Origin: Streptomyces sp. JJ36
GTDB lineage: Bacteria; Actinomycetota; Actinomycetes; Streptomycetales; Streptomycetaceae
Reading direction: 5' to 3'
NCBI RefSeq assembly: GCF_021696945.1
Contig: NZ_JACYHE010000042.1
Coordinates: forward strand, 1-51,706
Length of the DNA: 51,706 nucleotides
Under the pieces are notes generated by a model. The model ran no database searches, was not told the DNA's origin, and saw only the letters and a program-made list of their open reading frames with translations. Positions 31,039 through 39,757 of the stretch are shown here, in pieces. How positions within the stretch are numbered: the first letter of the stretch is position 1; each line of letters begins with the position of its first letter. The position numbers and the translations under genes are program-made.

Positions 31039-32055
31039 CTAGCCCAGCAACCGCCCCATCGCCTGACCGACGGCGTCCAGCACCACCTGGCGCGCGACGG
31101 TGTCGGGCGAGGCGTACAGGGCCGTACGGATGCGTTCCAGCACCCCCTCGCGGCGGTCCGGGCCGGGCGTCCCGTCCGGGTCCGCAGGGGTCGCCGGGCC
31201 TCCGGCCGTCGCGTCGCCGGGCCGTCCGCCGGCCCCGCCGTCCAGCGCGTCGAGCTGCTCCAGCAGCGCGGCGCGGGCCTCCTCGTCCAGTCCGAGCTCC
31301 GGGACCAGCCGGCGGATCACGGCCGCCAGCTCCGGGACGGCGGAGGGCTGCGGGAAATGGATCCCGCCGCTCACCCGCTGGTCGCCGCCGACCACGTTGT
31401 GCACGGTGCCGTGGAAGACGTTCTCGGTGGTCGTGGTGGGCCGGGCGAGCTCCCGCTGCTGCTCGACGTACCGGCCCACGTCGGCCTCGCTGAGGGCCGC
31501 GTCCACCCCGAGCGGTGTCAGCGACACCGGGGCCTCGAAGCCGTCGCCGAGGTGCCCCGCCGACGCGGTGATCAGGCCCTGCTGGGCCAGATAGGACGCC
31601 GCCTGGGTGACCTCTCCCGCGGAGAGCGCCTCACCGAAGAAGAACAGTTCGCGGGAGTCGAAGAACTCCGCCAGCCGCACCGGCCTCCCGTGCGCACGGG
31701 CGAAGATCCAGGAGAGCAGGGCCTGCCGGGCGTACCTCCCGCGTTCGGCCGGCGAGGCCCGCCGCGCCCGCAACCAGCGGGCCTGCTCCAGCCCCGCCGG
31801 CTCGAAGGCGGCCTCGGGACCGTCCGGGCCGCCGTCCCGGACCCGGACCATGGCGTGCCCGCGCAGCCGCTCCAGCACGGTGTCCAGCACGCCGCCGGAT
31901 ATCGACTGGGCCGCGGCGAACTCGGCGCACGGGACGGAGATCCCCGTGTCCCCCTCGGTCCGCTCCAGCAGCCACAGCAGGAAACGCGGCAGGTAGCGAC
32001 CGGTGCCCGTGCCCTCGGCACCGGACTCGGGTAACGCTGGAAGAGCGGTCGACAC
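31039..32055 (-). CDS. Winged-helix protein with amyloid-like signalling motif, first gene of the cassette
   Basis: The 338-residue protein has an N-terminal all-helical segment (FLLWLLERTEGD, then GVLDTVLERLRGHAMVRVRD) that reads as a winged helix, and a second one around residues 120-195 (LAEFFDSREL to SLTPLGVDAAL). Residues ~211-234 form a Gly/Asn/Val-rich stretch, ENVFHGTVHNVVGGD and then RVSGGIHF, resembling the short bacterial amyloid signalling sequences found beside NLR/STAND ATPases. A helical stretch LAAVIRRLVPELGLDEEARA and a linker follow, ending in a 30-residue helix. No membrane segment is present. GTG 32055 follows GAGGAA. The gene heads the minus-strand cassette and follows ccsB after 252 bp with terminator-like stems. 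Function unknown. Confidence 0.8.
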   Translation of the reverse strand: MSTALPALPESGAEGTGTGRYLPRFLLWLLERTEGDTGISVPCAEFAAAQSISGGVLDTVLERLRGHAMVRVRDGGPDGPEAAFEPAGLEQARWLRARRASPAERGRYARQALLSWIFARAHGRPVRLAEFFDSRELFFFGEALSAGEVTQAASYLAQQGLITASAGHLGDGFEAPVSLTPLGVDAALSEADVGRYVEQQRELARPTTTTENVFHGTVHNVVGGDQRVSGGIHFPQPSAVPELAAVIRRLVPELGLDEEARAALLEQLDALDGGAGGRPGDATAGGPATPADPDGTPGPDRREGVLERIRTALYASPDTVARQVVLDAVGQAMGRLLG

Positions 32056-32270
32056 GCGTGGATTCCTCTGCTCGGGCCGGCCGCCCGCCCGGCCGGGACC
32101 ACGGCAGTGCACTCCCCCCGACGGACCGCCGACGTCTCTGCCCCATACCGTCAGCTGTCGTTCTCGAACCTACACACCCTTCCCGGGCGTCACCAGGCTG
32201 TCAGCGGAAATCCCCGGCCCCGGCGGGCCCTCCGGCCCCCGCCGTGCGGCCGCCGGCCGCCGCGGGAGTC

Positions 32271-32306
32271 GGGCCGGCGGCTGCGGGCAAGCCGGCCCGA
32301 GGCCGG
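32271..32306 (-). terminator. GC-rich stem region downstream of ccsB
   Basis: GGGCCGGC at 32271-32278 can pair with GCCGGCCC at 32291-32298, or alternatively CCGGCC at 32292-32297 with GGCCGG at 32301-32306. Both lie directly after the ccsB stop on the minus strand and would separate it from the next cassette. Confidence 0.5.
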
Positions 32307-32307
32307 T

Positions 32308-33447
32308 TCAGACGCCGCCGTAGCTGTGCTTGCCGTTGAAGAAGATGTTGACGCCGTAGTAGTTGAAGAGGAAGCAGGCGAAGGCGAAGAGCGCCAGGTA
32401 GGCGGCCTTGCGGCCCTTCCAGCCGGCGGTGGCCCGGGCGTGCAGGTAGCAGGCGTAGGCGATCCAGGTGATGAAGGACCAGACCTCCTTGGGGTCCCAG
32501 CCCCAGTAGCGGCCCCAGGCGTCCCCGGCCCAGATGGCGCCGGCGACGATGGTGAAGGTCCAGAAGGGGAAGACCGCCGCGTTGATGCGGTAGGCGAACT
32601 TGTCCAGCGAGAGCGCCGACGGCAGCCGCTCCAGCACCGAGGTGGCGAAGCCGCCGGGCCGGCCGCCGTCCAGCAGCTTGGTCTCGTAGCGGTCCCGGAA
32701 GAGGTAGAGCACCGTGGAGACCATGCCCAGGTAGAAGAGCGCGCCGCAGACGATGGCCAGCGAGACATGGATCCAGAGCCAGTACGAGTGCAGCGCCGGC
32801 ACGAGCTGGTCGCTCTCGGTGTAGAGCACCGTGGTGGCCAGGCCCAGGTCCAGCAGGACGGTGGTGACCAGCGGCAGGCCGATCCAGCGGACGTTCTTCC
32901 GGGCGATCAGGAAGGCGAAGTACGCGCCGACGGCCACCATCGAGAAGGTGGTGGAGAACTCGTACATGTTGGCCCAGGGCGCGCGCTGCACGGAGAGCGC
33001 CCGGGTCAGGACCCCGGCCGCGTGCAGGCCGAAGGCCAGCACGGTGAGGGAGATCGCGATGCGCCCGTAGAGGTCGCCCTGCTCGTCGCCGCCCGCGGCG
33101 CCGGGCCCGTCGGGCAGTTCGCCGCGGCGGCCGGCGCTGGACCGGGTGACGACCTTCGGCCGTTCCAGGACGGTGGTGGAGCCCGCGCGCCGCACGGTCA
33201 CCGCCGGGGCGGAGGCCCCGGCGGAATCCGCTGCGTCGTCCCGGGCGCCGGACCGGGCGCCGGCCTGGTCGCCGGACGTCCGGCTGCCGCCGAGCGCGGC
33301 GGCCGTACGGGCCACCTTGCTGCGGCTGCCGAACACCCACTCGGCGATGTGGGCGAGAAAGGCGAGGGTGTAGACGGCCATCGCCGAGTAGATCAGGTAG
33401 TTGCTGATCTCGGCGATGTTCTCGTTGGTGGCTGCGGCGATGTTCAC
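32308..33447 (-). CDS. ccsB: Cytochrome c biogenesis protein CcsB/ResC (haem handling)
   Basis: The 379-residue membrane protein is the CcsA/ResC-type partner of ResB in system II cytochrome c maturation. The signature WWD domain is visible as WGRYWGWDPKEVWSFITWIAY, which presents haem on the outer face, and helices carry the conserved histidines (LHSYWLWIHVSLA, GLHAAGVLTRALSV). The N-terminal helix is followed by a ~90-residue Ala/Gly/Arg-rich linker, common in actinobacteria. GTG 33447 overlaps the resB stop as GTGA, so translation is coupled. It is the last gene of the hemL-resABC block. Confidence 0.95.
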   Translation of the reverse strand: MNIAAATNENIAEISNYLIYSAMAVYTLAFLAHIAEWVFGSRSKVARTAAALGGSRTSGDQAGARSGARDDAADSAGASAPAVTVRRAGSTTVLERPKVVTRSSAGRRGELPDGPGAAGGDEQGDLYGRIAISLTVLAFGLHAAGVLTRALSVQRAPWANMYEFSTTFSMVAVGAYFAFLIARKNVRWIGLPLVTTVLLDLGLATTVLYTESDQLVPALHSYWLWIHVSLAIVCGALFYLGMVSTVLYLFRDRYETKLLDGGRPGGFATSVLERLPSALSLDKFAYRINAAVFPFWTFTIVAGAIWAGDAWGRYWGWDPKEVWSFITWIAYACYLHARATAGWKGRKAAYLALFAFACFLFNYYGVNIFFNGKHSYGGV

Positions 33448-35417
33448 TCGGCTTCTCCTCGCGAGAGCTGCCCGGCGCCGCGCTCGGCGTCGGCCTTCTC
33501 CGGGCCCGTGGCGGTGCCCGCGTCCGGTGCTGCGTCCGTGTCCGCTGCTGTGTCCGTGTCCGGCTCGCCGGAGGCGGTGGTGCCCCCGGCGCGGGTGGGG
33601 TCGCCTCCGGCGGCGGGTCCGGACTCGCCCGCGCCTCCGGGGGCGTCTCCGGTCCCGGTGTCCCCGCCGTCGCCGGCGGTGTCCACCGGGTCGGCGGTGC
33701 GCTGGAGGTCGGCGGCGAGATCCCCGAGCTCCTCCGGCAGCCGCGGGGAGTCGCTGCGGCCCAGCCCGGCCATCTCCACCACCGTGAGCCCGCCGGCGTC
33801 CCGGGCCGCCCGCACCCACACCCGGCGGCGCTGGATGAACAGCGAGCCGGCCAGACCCGCGATGGCGGCCAGCGCACCGGCGAGGGCCCAGCCGTTGCCG
33901 ACCTGGTGGGCGATCTGGAAGTTGGCCCAGCGCTTGACGCCGTCGAAGGTGAGGGTGCCCGCGCCGTCCGGCAGCTTCATGGACTCGCCGGGCAGGATCT
34001 TCTGCGCGAAGGGCCCGCCGTCCTCGTCCGTGAACTGCTTCATGTTGTCGGTGTCGAGCTGGTACACGTTCTGCGGGATGCCGGCGTCCAGCCCCAGGTC
34101 GCCGTGGTAGGCGGTGAGGAAGAGCACCGGGTACTCCAGCTCGGGCGACTGGGAGAACATCGTCCCGGCGCCGGAGCCGCCGAAGGTCGGCACGAAGAAG
34201 CCGCGGAAGCCGAGCTGGTCCCGCTTCCCCTCGGCGTCGCGGTAGTCCGTCACCTTGATCACGCCGCTGGAGGTGAGGTTGCCGTCCTGCGGCAGGAAGG
34301 CGACCGGGCCGCGGTAGGCGATGTCGCCCTGCCCGTCGCGGACGGTGACCACGGGCGCGTAACCGTTCGCCAGCAGGTAGACCTTGGAGTTGCCGACCTC
34401 CAGCGGGTGGTTGACCCGGATGGTGGACTTCCGCTCGGTGCCCTCGGCCCCCTTCCACCAGGTGACGTCGGCCTCGGCCGTCCGGACGCTGCCCTTGTTG
34501 GGCCCGCTCTTCTCGAACGTGGCGTCGAAGCCGTCCAGCCGGAAGCCGAAGGCGTCCAGGTCCGCCGGGCTGAAGAGGGAGCCCGAGGAGAAGTCGTCGT
34601 ACTGGGTGAGGGTGTTGGAGAAGCCGTCCCCGACGATCACCAGCTTCCCGCCCTCGGCCTTGAAGAGCTGCCCGGCCGCGAAGGCCAGCAACAGCACGAT
34701 CAGGGCGATGTGGAAGAGGAGGTTCCCGGCCTCGCGGAGATAGCCCTTCTCGGAGGCGACGGCGGCGTCCTCCGCGTGCACCCGGAACCGCTTGCGGCCC
34801 AGCACCGTACGGGCGTCCCGCAGCACCTCCTCCGGCGGGGCGTCGGTGCGCCAGGTGGTGTACGCGGGCATCCGGTCCAGCCGGCGCGGCGCACGCGGCG
34901 GCCGGGCCCTGAGCTGGCCGACGAACTGCCAGCTCCGCGGCACGATGCAGCCCGCCAGCGACACGAACAGCAGGATGTAGATCGCGGAGAACCACACCGA
35001 GGTGTAGACGTCGAAGAGCTGGAGCTTCTCGTACAGCGGCGCCAGCAGCTCGTGCCGCTCCTTGAACTCCCGCACCTGCACCGCGTCCACGGCGCTCTGC
35101 GGGATGACGGAGCCGGGGATGGCGGCGAGGGACAGCAGGAAGAGCAGGATCAGCGCCACCCGCATCGAGGTGAGCTGCCGCCAGAACCAGCGCGTCCACC
35201 CCAGCGTCTCCCGCCCCGTCCAGGCCAGCGCGCCGCCCGCGCCCGGGCGCCGTGCGCCGCCGAACGAGCCGCGGCCCGCGGCGGACCGCCCGTCGTCCTC
35301 GGCGGGCGCCGTGGAGAGCTGCGACATCGCGTCGCCGAGCTCCCGCTCCGCCTCGGCCGTCACCGTGCCGCCGCGCCGGTCCGCCGGCGCCGCCCCGGAG
35401 GGCGTCTCTTCGCTCAT
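33444..35417 (-). CDS. resB: Cytochrome c biogenesis protein ResB
   Basis: The 657-residue ResB protein transfers haem with CcsB to apocytochrome c. After a variable hydrophilic N-terminus it shows TM helices (MRVALILLFLLSLAAIPGSVIP, VWFSAIYILLFVSLAGCIVP, LLFHIALIVLLLAFAAGQL), a large external domain with VYLLANGYAPVVTVRDG, GFRGFFVPTFGGSG and PVLFLTAYHGDLGLD, and a last helix ALAGALAAIAGLAGSLFIQRR. The final ~140 residues are an Asp/Ala/Gly/Thr-rich disordered tail. ATG 35417; it lies 5 bp after the ccdA stop and overlaps ccsB, so resA-ccdA-resB-ccsB form one transcript. Confidence 0.95.
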   Translation of the reverse strand: MSEETPSGAAPADRRGGTVTAEAERELGDAMSQLSTAPAEDDGRSAAGRGSFGGARRPGAGGALAWTGRETLGWTRWFWRQLTSMRVALILLFLLSLAAIPGSVIPQSAVDAVQVREFKERHELLAPLYEKLQLFDVYTSVWFSAIYILLFVSLAGCIVPRSWQFVGQLRARPPRAPRRLDRMPAYTTWRTDAPPEEVLRDARTVLGRKRFRVHAEDAAVASEKGYLREAGNLLFHIALIVLLLAFAAGQLFKAEGGKLVIVGDGFSNTLTQYDDFSSGSLFSPADLDAFGFRLDGFDATFEKSGPNKGSVRTAEADVTWWKGAEGTERKSTIRVNHPLEVGNSKVYLLANGYAPVVTVRDGQGDIAYRGPVAFLPQDGNLTSSGVIKVTDYRDAEGKRDQLGFRGFFVPTFGGSGAGTMFSQSPELEYPVLFLTAYHGDLGLDAGIPQNVYQLDTDNMKQFTDEDGGPFAQKILPGESMKLPDGAGTLTFDGVKRWANFQIAHQVGNGWALAGALAAIAGLAGSLFIQRRRVWVRAARDAGGLTVVEMAGLGRSDSPRLPEELGDLAADLQRTADPVDTAGDGGDTGTGDAPGGAGESGPAAGGDPTRAGGTTASGEPDTDTAADTDAAPDAGTATGPEKADAERGAGQLSRGEAE

Positions 35418-35422
35418 CGTGC

Positions 35423-36193
35423 TCAGATCCCCACGGTGAAGTCGGACGACCACACCTGCAACTCGTAAACGATCCGGTCCCAGATCCCCGTGACGAGCAG
35501 GACGCCGACGGCGACCAGCATGCCGCCGCCGATCCGCATCACCCAGGCATAGTGCCGCTTCACCCAGCCGAAGGCCCCCAGCGCGCGCCGGAAGGCGACC
35601 GCGGCGAGGACGAACGGCACGCCCAGCCCGAGGCAGTAGGCCACGGTGAGCAGGGCGCCCCGCTCCGCGCTGGCCTCGGTGAAGGCGAGCGTCTGCACCG
35701 CCGCCAGGGTGGGGCCGATGCACGGCGTCCAGCCGATGCCGAATAGCACGCCCAGCATGGGCGCGCCCGCCAGCCCGACCGCCGGTCTGCGCTGGATGCG
35801 GAACTCGCGGGAGGTGAAGCGGGGCAGCACCCCGAGGGCGCCCATGAACACCAGTCCGAGCAGGATGGTGAGCGCCCCGAGCACCTTGGAGAGGACGTCC
35901 TGATACGCCAGCAGCGTGCTGCCGAAGCCTCCGAAGAGCGCGCCGCCGGAGACGAAGACCGCGGTGAAGCCGAGTACGAAGAGCGAGGCGCCGGCGAACA
36001 TCCGGCCCCGGCGGGCCTCCGCGAGATCGGTGCCGCTGACCCCGGTGACGTACGAGAGATAGCCCGGCACCAGCGGCAGCACACAGGGCGAGAAGAAGGA
36101 GACCAGACCACCGAGCACGGCGATCGGCAGGGCGAGCACCAGCGCCCCGCTGAGGACGGTGTCGTTGACCCCGGTGGCCGCCAGCACGCTCAC
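35423..36193 (-). CDS. ccdA: CcdA/DsbD-type thiol-disulfide transporter
   Basis: The 256-residue six-helix membrane protein passes reducing equivalents from cytoplasmic thioredoxin to the outer face, keeping apocytochrome c and ResA reduced. The paired redox cysteines are in SFFSPCVLPLVPGYLSYVTG (TM1) and IGWTPCIGPTLAAVQ (TM4), with the proline-flanked motif PC typical of the family. Helices span the whole length. ATG 36193; it begins 7 bp after the resA stop and ends 5 bp before resB, so it is within the same operon. Confidence 0.94.
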   Translation of the reverse strand: MSVLAATGVNDTVLSGALVLALPIAVLGGLVSFFSPCVLPLVPGYLSYVTGVSGTDLAEARRGRMFAGASLFVLGFTAVFVSGGALFGGFGSTLLAYQDVLSKVLGALTILLGLVFMGALGVLPRFTSREFRIQRRPAVGLAGAPMLGVLFGIGWTPCIGPTLAAVQTLAFTEASAERGALLTVAYCLGLGVPFVLAAVAFRRALGAFGWVKRHYAWVMRIGGGMLVAVGVLLVTGIWDRIVYELQVWSSDFTVGI

Positions 36194-36200
36194 GACCGGC

Positions 36201-36851
36201 TCACTTCTCCGCGATCAGCGGGTCGAGCATCGAGCGCAGTTCCTTGTCGTCGAGCTCCTTGAGCGCACGTACGGCGATCCGCCCCTCCCGGTCCAGGACC
36301 ACCGTGGACGGGATGGTCTGCGGCGAGAGGGTGTTCTTGGGGAACTTCAGCAGCAGCCTGCCGTGCGGGTCGTAGAAGCTCGGGTAGTCGATGTCGTAGG
36401 TGCGCTCGAAGGCGCGGGCGTTGGCCCTGTCCAGGTCCCGGGTGTTGATGCCGACGAAGGCCACGCCCTCGTCGGCGGTCTCCTCGGCCACCTTCGCCAG
36501 GTGCGGGGCCTCCGCCCGGCAGGGCGCGCACCAGGAGCCCCAGACGTTGACCACCACGATCTTGCCGCGGTAGTCGGAGAGGGAGATCCGCTTGCCGTCC
36601 ACGGTCTTGCCGGAGATGTCCGGGGCGGGCTTCCGGGCCTTCGCGGACACCGTGGTCACCTGCCCGGTGCCCTGCACGAAGCCGTTGTCCCCGGAGGACT
36701 GCACCTCCGGGCCTCCGCAGCCGGCCAGGACGAGCGCGGCGACCGCGGCGCACGCCGTGGCGGCGGACACGCGGACCGGGCGGCGGAACCGGCCGGCGGG
36801 CCGGGCGGAAGCGGCGCTCGCACCGCGCGTCGATGCTTCGCGGAAACTCAT
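36201..36851 (-). CDS. resA: ResA-like extracytoplasmic thiol-disulfide oxidoreductase (lipoprotein)
   Basis: The 216-residue protein has a signal with lipobox ALVLAGC (Cys ~45) and a thioredoxin-fold domain whose active site is WGSWCAPCRAEAP. Downstream blocks VAFVGINTRDLDRANARAF and PSTVVLDREGRIAVRA with the cis-Pro are typical of ResA/TlpA. It reduces the CxxCH disulfide of apocytochrome c, using electrons from CcdA. ATG 36851 (MSFREASTRG) is chosen; no Shine-Dalgarno is visible in the 15 bases before it, so the start may be leaderless or different. It is the first res gene, 129 bp after the phosphatase gene. Confidence 0.93.
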   Translation of the reverse strand: MSFREASTRGASAASARPAGRFRRPVRVSAATACAAVAALVLAGCGGPEVQSSGDNGFVQGTGQVTTVSAKARKPAPDISGKTVDGKRISLSDYRGKIVVVNVWGSWCAPCRAEAPHLAKVAEETADEGVAFVGINTRDLDRANARAFERTYDIDYPSFYDPHGRLLLKFPKNTLSPQTIPSTVVLDREGRIAVRALKELDDKELRSMLDPLIAEK

Positions 36852-36980
36852 GTGAAAAGTTTCGCATGCGTGTTTTGGGGATCTTCCCGGGGGCCCCTGA
36901 CACCGCAGGACCCGGCCCCACCTGCGCCGACGCGCCCCCGGAAGCATGTAAGCGCGCTCCCGGGCTCCCGGAGGGTCATC

Positions 36981-37685
36981 TCAGGCCCCGAAGCCCTTGG
37001 CGCCCTTCGGCCCCCTGCCGCGCCCGGCGCCCGGCAGCAGGTGCGGGGGCACCAGATCGCGCGCGGGCTCGGCGTACCCCACCGACACGATCCGGTCGCC
37101 GAGGTAGGTGAAGCTGGTCAGCGACGCCAGGCTGCACTGCCGGCTGCGCGGGTCGTGCCAGAGCCGGCGCCCCTCGACCTGGCAGCGCAGCACCCAGATG
37201 GGAAGCTGGTGGCTCACGCACACCGCCTCGTGGCCCCGGGCCGCGTCCTTGGCGGCGTCCAGCGCGCTCCGCATCCGCACCACCTGGTCGATGTACGGCT
37301 CGCCCCAGGACGGCCGGAACGGGTTCCGCAGATGCCGCCAGTTCCCCGGCCGGCGCAGCGCGCCGTCGCCCACGCCGAACGTACGGCCCTGGAAGACGTT
37401 GGCCGCCTCGATCAGCCGCTCGTCGGTCGCCACGTCCACGCCGTGCTGCTTGGCTATCGGCTGCGCCGTCTCCTGGGCGCGCTCCAGCGGGGAGGCGACG
37501 ACCCGGGTGACGTCCCGGTCGGCGAGGTGGTCGGCGACCCGGTCGGCCATCCGCCGGCCGAGGTCGGAGAGGCCGTACCCGGGCAGCCGCCCGTAGAGCA
37601 CGCCCTCCGGGTTCTCCACCTCGCCGTGCCGCATCACGTGCACCACGGTGACGGTCTTGGCGTCCTGGCCCGCGTACGTGCTCAC
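36981..37685 (-). CDS. Histidine phosphatase (phosphoglycerate mutase-like) family protein
   Basis: The 234-residue protein has the RHG catalytic motif in VHVMRHGEVENPEGVLYGR near residues 15-33, the second conserved block VVASPLERAQETAQPI, and a later His in VCVSHQLPIWVLRC. Thus the two catalytic histidines and arginines of the branch are present. GTG 37685 overlaps the hemL stop as GTGA. Actinobacterial hemL genes are regularly followed by this phosphatase, but its substrate is not known. Together they sit immediately upstream of resA. The C-terminal ~25 residues (Pro/Gly/Arg/Lys-rich) look disordered. Confidence 0.92.
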   Translation of the reverse strand: MSTYAGQDAKTVTVVHVMRHGEVENPEGVLYGRLPGYGLSDLGRRMADRVADHLADRDVTRVVASPLERAQETAQPIAKQHGVDVATDERLIEAANVFQGRTFGVGDGALRRPGNWRHLRNPFRPSWGEPYIDQVVRMRSALDAAKDAARGHEAVCVSHQLPIWVLRCQVEGRRLWHDPRSRQCSLASLTSFTYLGDRIVSVGYAEPARDLVPPHLLPGAGRGRGPKGAKGFGA

Positions 37686-39034
37686 GCCGCGTCCTCCTCG
37701 GTGGCCTCCGCCGCGGCGCGCGCCGCAGCCGGTAGCGCGGCGGCGATCCGCTCCACCGCCCGCTCGTCGTGCGCGGTGGAGACGAACCACGACTCGAAGG
37801 CGGACGGCGGCAGGTAGACGCCCTGGGCGAGCATGGAGTGGAAGAACGCGGTGAAGCGGAAGCCCTGCTGGGCCCGGGCGCCCGCGTAGTCGGTGACCGG
37901 TTCCTCGGTGAAGAAGACCGAGAACATGTTGCCGGCGGTCTGGAGCCGGTGTGCCACGCCCTCCTTGTCCAGGGCCTCCGTCACCAGCCCGCGCAGCCGC
38001 TCGGAGACGGCGTCCACGGTGGCGTAGGCCTCGTCGTCCAGCAGCCGGAGCTGCGCGAGGCCCGCGGCGGTGGCCACCGGGTTGCCGGAGAGGGTGCCCG
38101 CCTGGTAGACGGGGCCGGCCGGGGCCAGGTGCTCCATCACGTCCCGGCGGCCGCCGAAGGCCGCGACCGGGAAGCCGCCGCCCATCACCTTGCCGAAGGT
38201 CATCAGGTCCGGCCGCACGCCGTCCAGGCCGTACCAGCCCTGGCGGCTGACCCGGAAGCCGGTCATCACCTCGTCGGAGACGAAGAGCGCGCCGTGCTCC
38301 CGGCACAGGTCGCGCAGCCCCTCGTTGAAGCCCTCGCGCGGCGGGACGACGCCCATGTTCCCCGGGGACGCCTCGGTGATCACGCAGGCGATCTCGCCCG
38401 GGTGCGCGGCGAAGGCGGCCCGTACGGCCTCCAGGTCGTTGTAGGGCAGCACCAGGGTGTCCCCGGCCTGCGCCCCGGTGACGCCCGGGGTGTCCGGCAG
38501 GGCGAAGGTGGCCACCCCGGAGCCGGCCGCGGCCAGCAGCGCGTCGACGTGCCCGTGGTAGCAGCCGGCGAACTTCACCACCTTGGTGCGGCCGGTGAAG
38601 CCGCGGGCCAGCCGGATCGCGGACATGGTCGCCTCGGTACCGCTGGAGACCAGGCGCACCTGCTCGACCGGGGGGATCCGCGCGACGATCTCCTCGGCGA
38701 GCGCCACCTCGTCCTCGGCGGGCGTGCCGAACGAGGTGCCGCGGCTGACCGCGCCCTGTACGGCGGCCGTCACCTCGGGGTGGGCGTGGCCCAGGATCAT
38801 CGGCCCCCAGGAGCAGACCAGGTCGACGTACTCCCGGCCGTCCGCGTCCATCAGGTACGGGCCCGTACCGGACACCATGAACCGGGGCGTGCCGCCCACG
38901 GCGCGGAAGGCGCGCACCGGGGAATTCACGCCCCCGGGCGTGACGGCGGCGGCGCGATCGAAGAGCGACTGCGATACTGGGGCGTCGTACGAGTAAGTCA
39001 CAGCAGCCATGGTGGCAGAGCCGTCCACAGACAT
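37682..39034 (-). CDS. hemL: Glutamate-1-semialdehyde 2,1-aminomutase HemL
   Basis: HemL converts glutamate-1-semialdehyde to 5-aminolevulinate, the last step of the C5 haem precursor pathway, using PLP. The 450-residue protein shows SLFDRAAAVTPGGVNSPVRA, SSGTEATMSAIRLARG, HGHVDALLAAAGSG, VSDEVMTGFRVSRQGWYG and the PLP-lysine motif LMTFGKVMGGGFPVAAFGG. ATG 39034 is preferred because GGAGGCGC lies five bases upstream; ATG 39010 (MAAVTYSYD) is an alternative and 39130 is too long. It leads the hemL-phosphatase-resABC cluster, consistent with haem made for cytochrome c maturation. Divergent from the next gene. Confidence 0.96.
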   Translation of the reverse strand: MSVDGSATMAAVTYSYDAPVSQSLFDRAAAVTPGGVNSPVRAFRAVGGTPRFMVSGTGPYLMDADGREYVDLVCSWGPMILGHAHPEVTAAVQGAVSRGTSFGTPAEDEVALAEEIVARIPPVEQVRLVSSGTEATMSAIRLARGFTGRTKVVKFAGCYHGHVDALLAAAGSGVATFALPDTPGVTGAQAGDTLVLPYNDLEAVRAAFAAHPGEIACVITEASPGNMGVVPPREGFNEGLRDLCREHGALFVSDEVMTGFRVSRQGWYGLDGVRPDLMTFGKVMGGGFPVAAFGGRRDVMEHLAPAGPVYQAGTLSGNPVATAAGLAQLRLLDDEAYATVDAVSERLRGLVTEALDKEGVAHRLQTAGNMFSVFFTEEPVTDYAGARAQQGFRFTAFFHSMLAQGVYLPPSAFESWFVSTAHDERAVERIAAALPAAARAAAEATEEDAA

Positions 39035-39248
39035 GCGCCTCCGGGCGTTTCGCGCACGCCTGTGCGGGGAGGTCTCTGACACGATGATCGGGTTGCGCGG
39101 CGGATGCCGCGAGTGGTCGGGTGGTGACATGCAGCGCGGTGGCGGACTGGGCGAGGGGACCGGGGACCTCGGGCCGGAGCGCGCACGGGGGCGTCACCGC
39201 CGTGAGGCGGCGAGGACTGGGAGCAGCAGGGGTGGCGGCCGAGTGGGG

Positions 39249-39677
39249 GTGACCTACAAGTACTTCGGTGCACCGGACGGCGCGACGGCCGCCCGGGTGC
39301 CGATCTCCATGCGCCCGGAGGAGCTCGGCGGCGACGAGCTCGGGCACGGCATGTTCACCAAGATCAAGCCCGAGACGATGGCGGCGATGGTGCTCACCGG
39401 CATCGAGGGCATACCGCTCTACCGCGTGCCCCCGCTCGAACTCGTCGTGCTCCACCCCGACTACGCCGTGGTCAAGCTGCCCATGACCGTCGTCGACCCG
39501 CTGCGCGGCGTCGGCGAGGAGTCCGTCGGCGCCGCCGCGTTCATCTGGTCCACGGTCCCGGACCGCGCGGGGCCGCAGGACGCCTTCAGCGTCTACCAGC
39601 TCCTGCACGAGTGGCAGGACTTCTCCGAACGCCTGCACATGGCCGGGCACCAGCCGTACTGCCTCGTCTGGCCCTGA
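39249..39677 (+). CDS. Conserved actinobacterial hypothetical protein
   Basis: The ~142-residue protein (VTYKYFGAPDG..., IKPETMAAMVLTGIEGIP, LELVVLHPDYAVVKLPM, FSVYQLLHEWQDFSERLH) matches a short actinobacterial family that I recognise only as conserved and uncharacterised, near hemL in Streptomyces. It has no signal peptide or membrane segment, a high content of hydrophobic and aromatic residues, and an all-alpha/beta appearance. GTG 39249 is favoured because similar proteins start MTYKYF; the frame is open to 39009, with ATG 39129 as an alternative giving a Gly/Arg-rich extension. It is convergent with modBC. Function unknown. Confidence 0.75.
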   Translation: MTYKYFGAPDGATAARVPISMRPEELGGDELGHGMFTKIKPETMAAMVLTGIEGIPLYRVPPLELVVLHPDYAVVKLPMTVVDPLRGVGEESVGAAAFIWSTVPDRAGPQDAFSVYQLLHEWQDFSERLHMAGHQPYCLVWP

Positions 39678-39720
39678 CGCCGCGCCGGGCCCGGCCGGGC
39701 CCGCAGACCCCGGGGCGTCA
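39675..39720. terminator. Terminator region between convergent genes
   Basis: TGACGCC at 39675-39681 (including the stop codon) pairs with GGCGTCA at 39714-39720, enclosing a GC-rich inner palindrome around CCGGGCCCGG. It separates the hypothetical gene from modBC. Confidence 0.4.
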
Positions 39721-39757
39721 CCGGGGAGCCGGGCCCCCGTCCTCCCACCGCGCACCG

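Noticed and set aside
36852..36980. Promoter for the resA gene
   Set aside because: No hexamer pair with correct spacing and no Shine-Dalgarno could be assigned, so nothing was listed.
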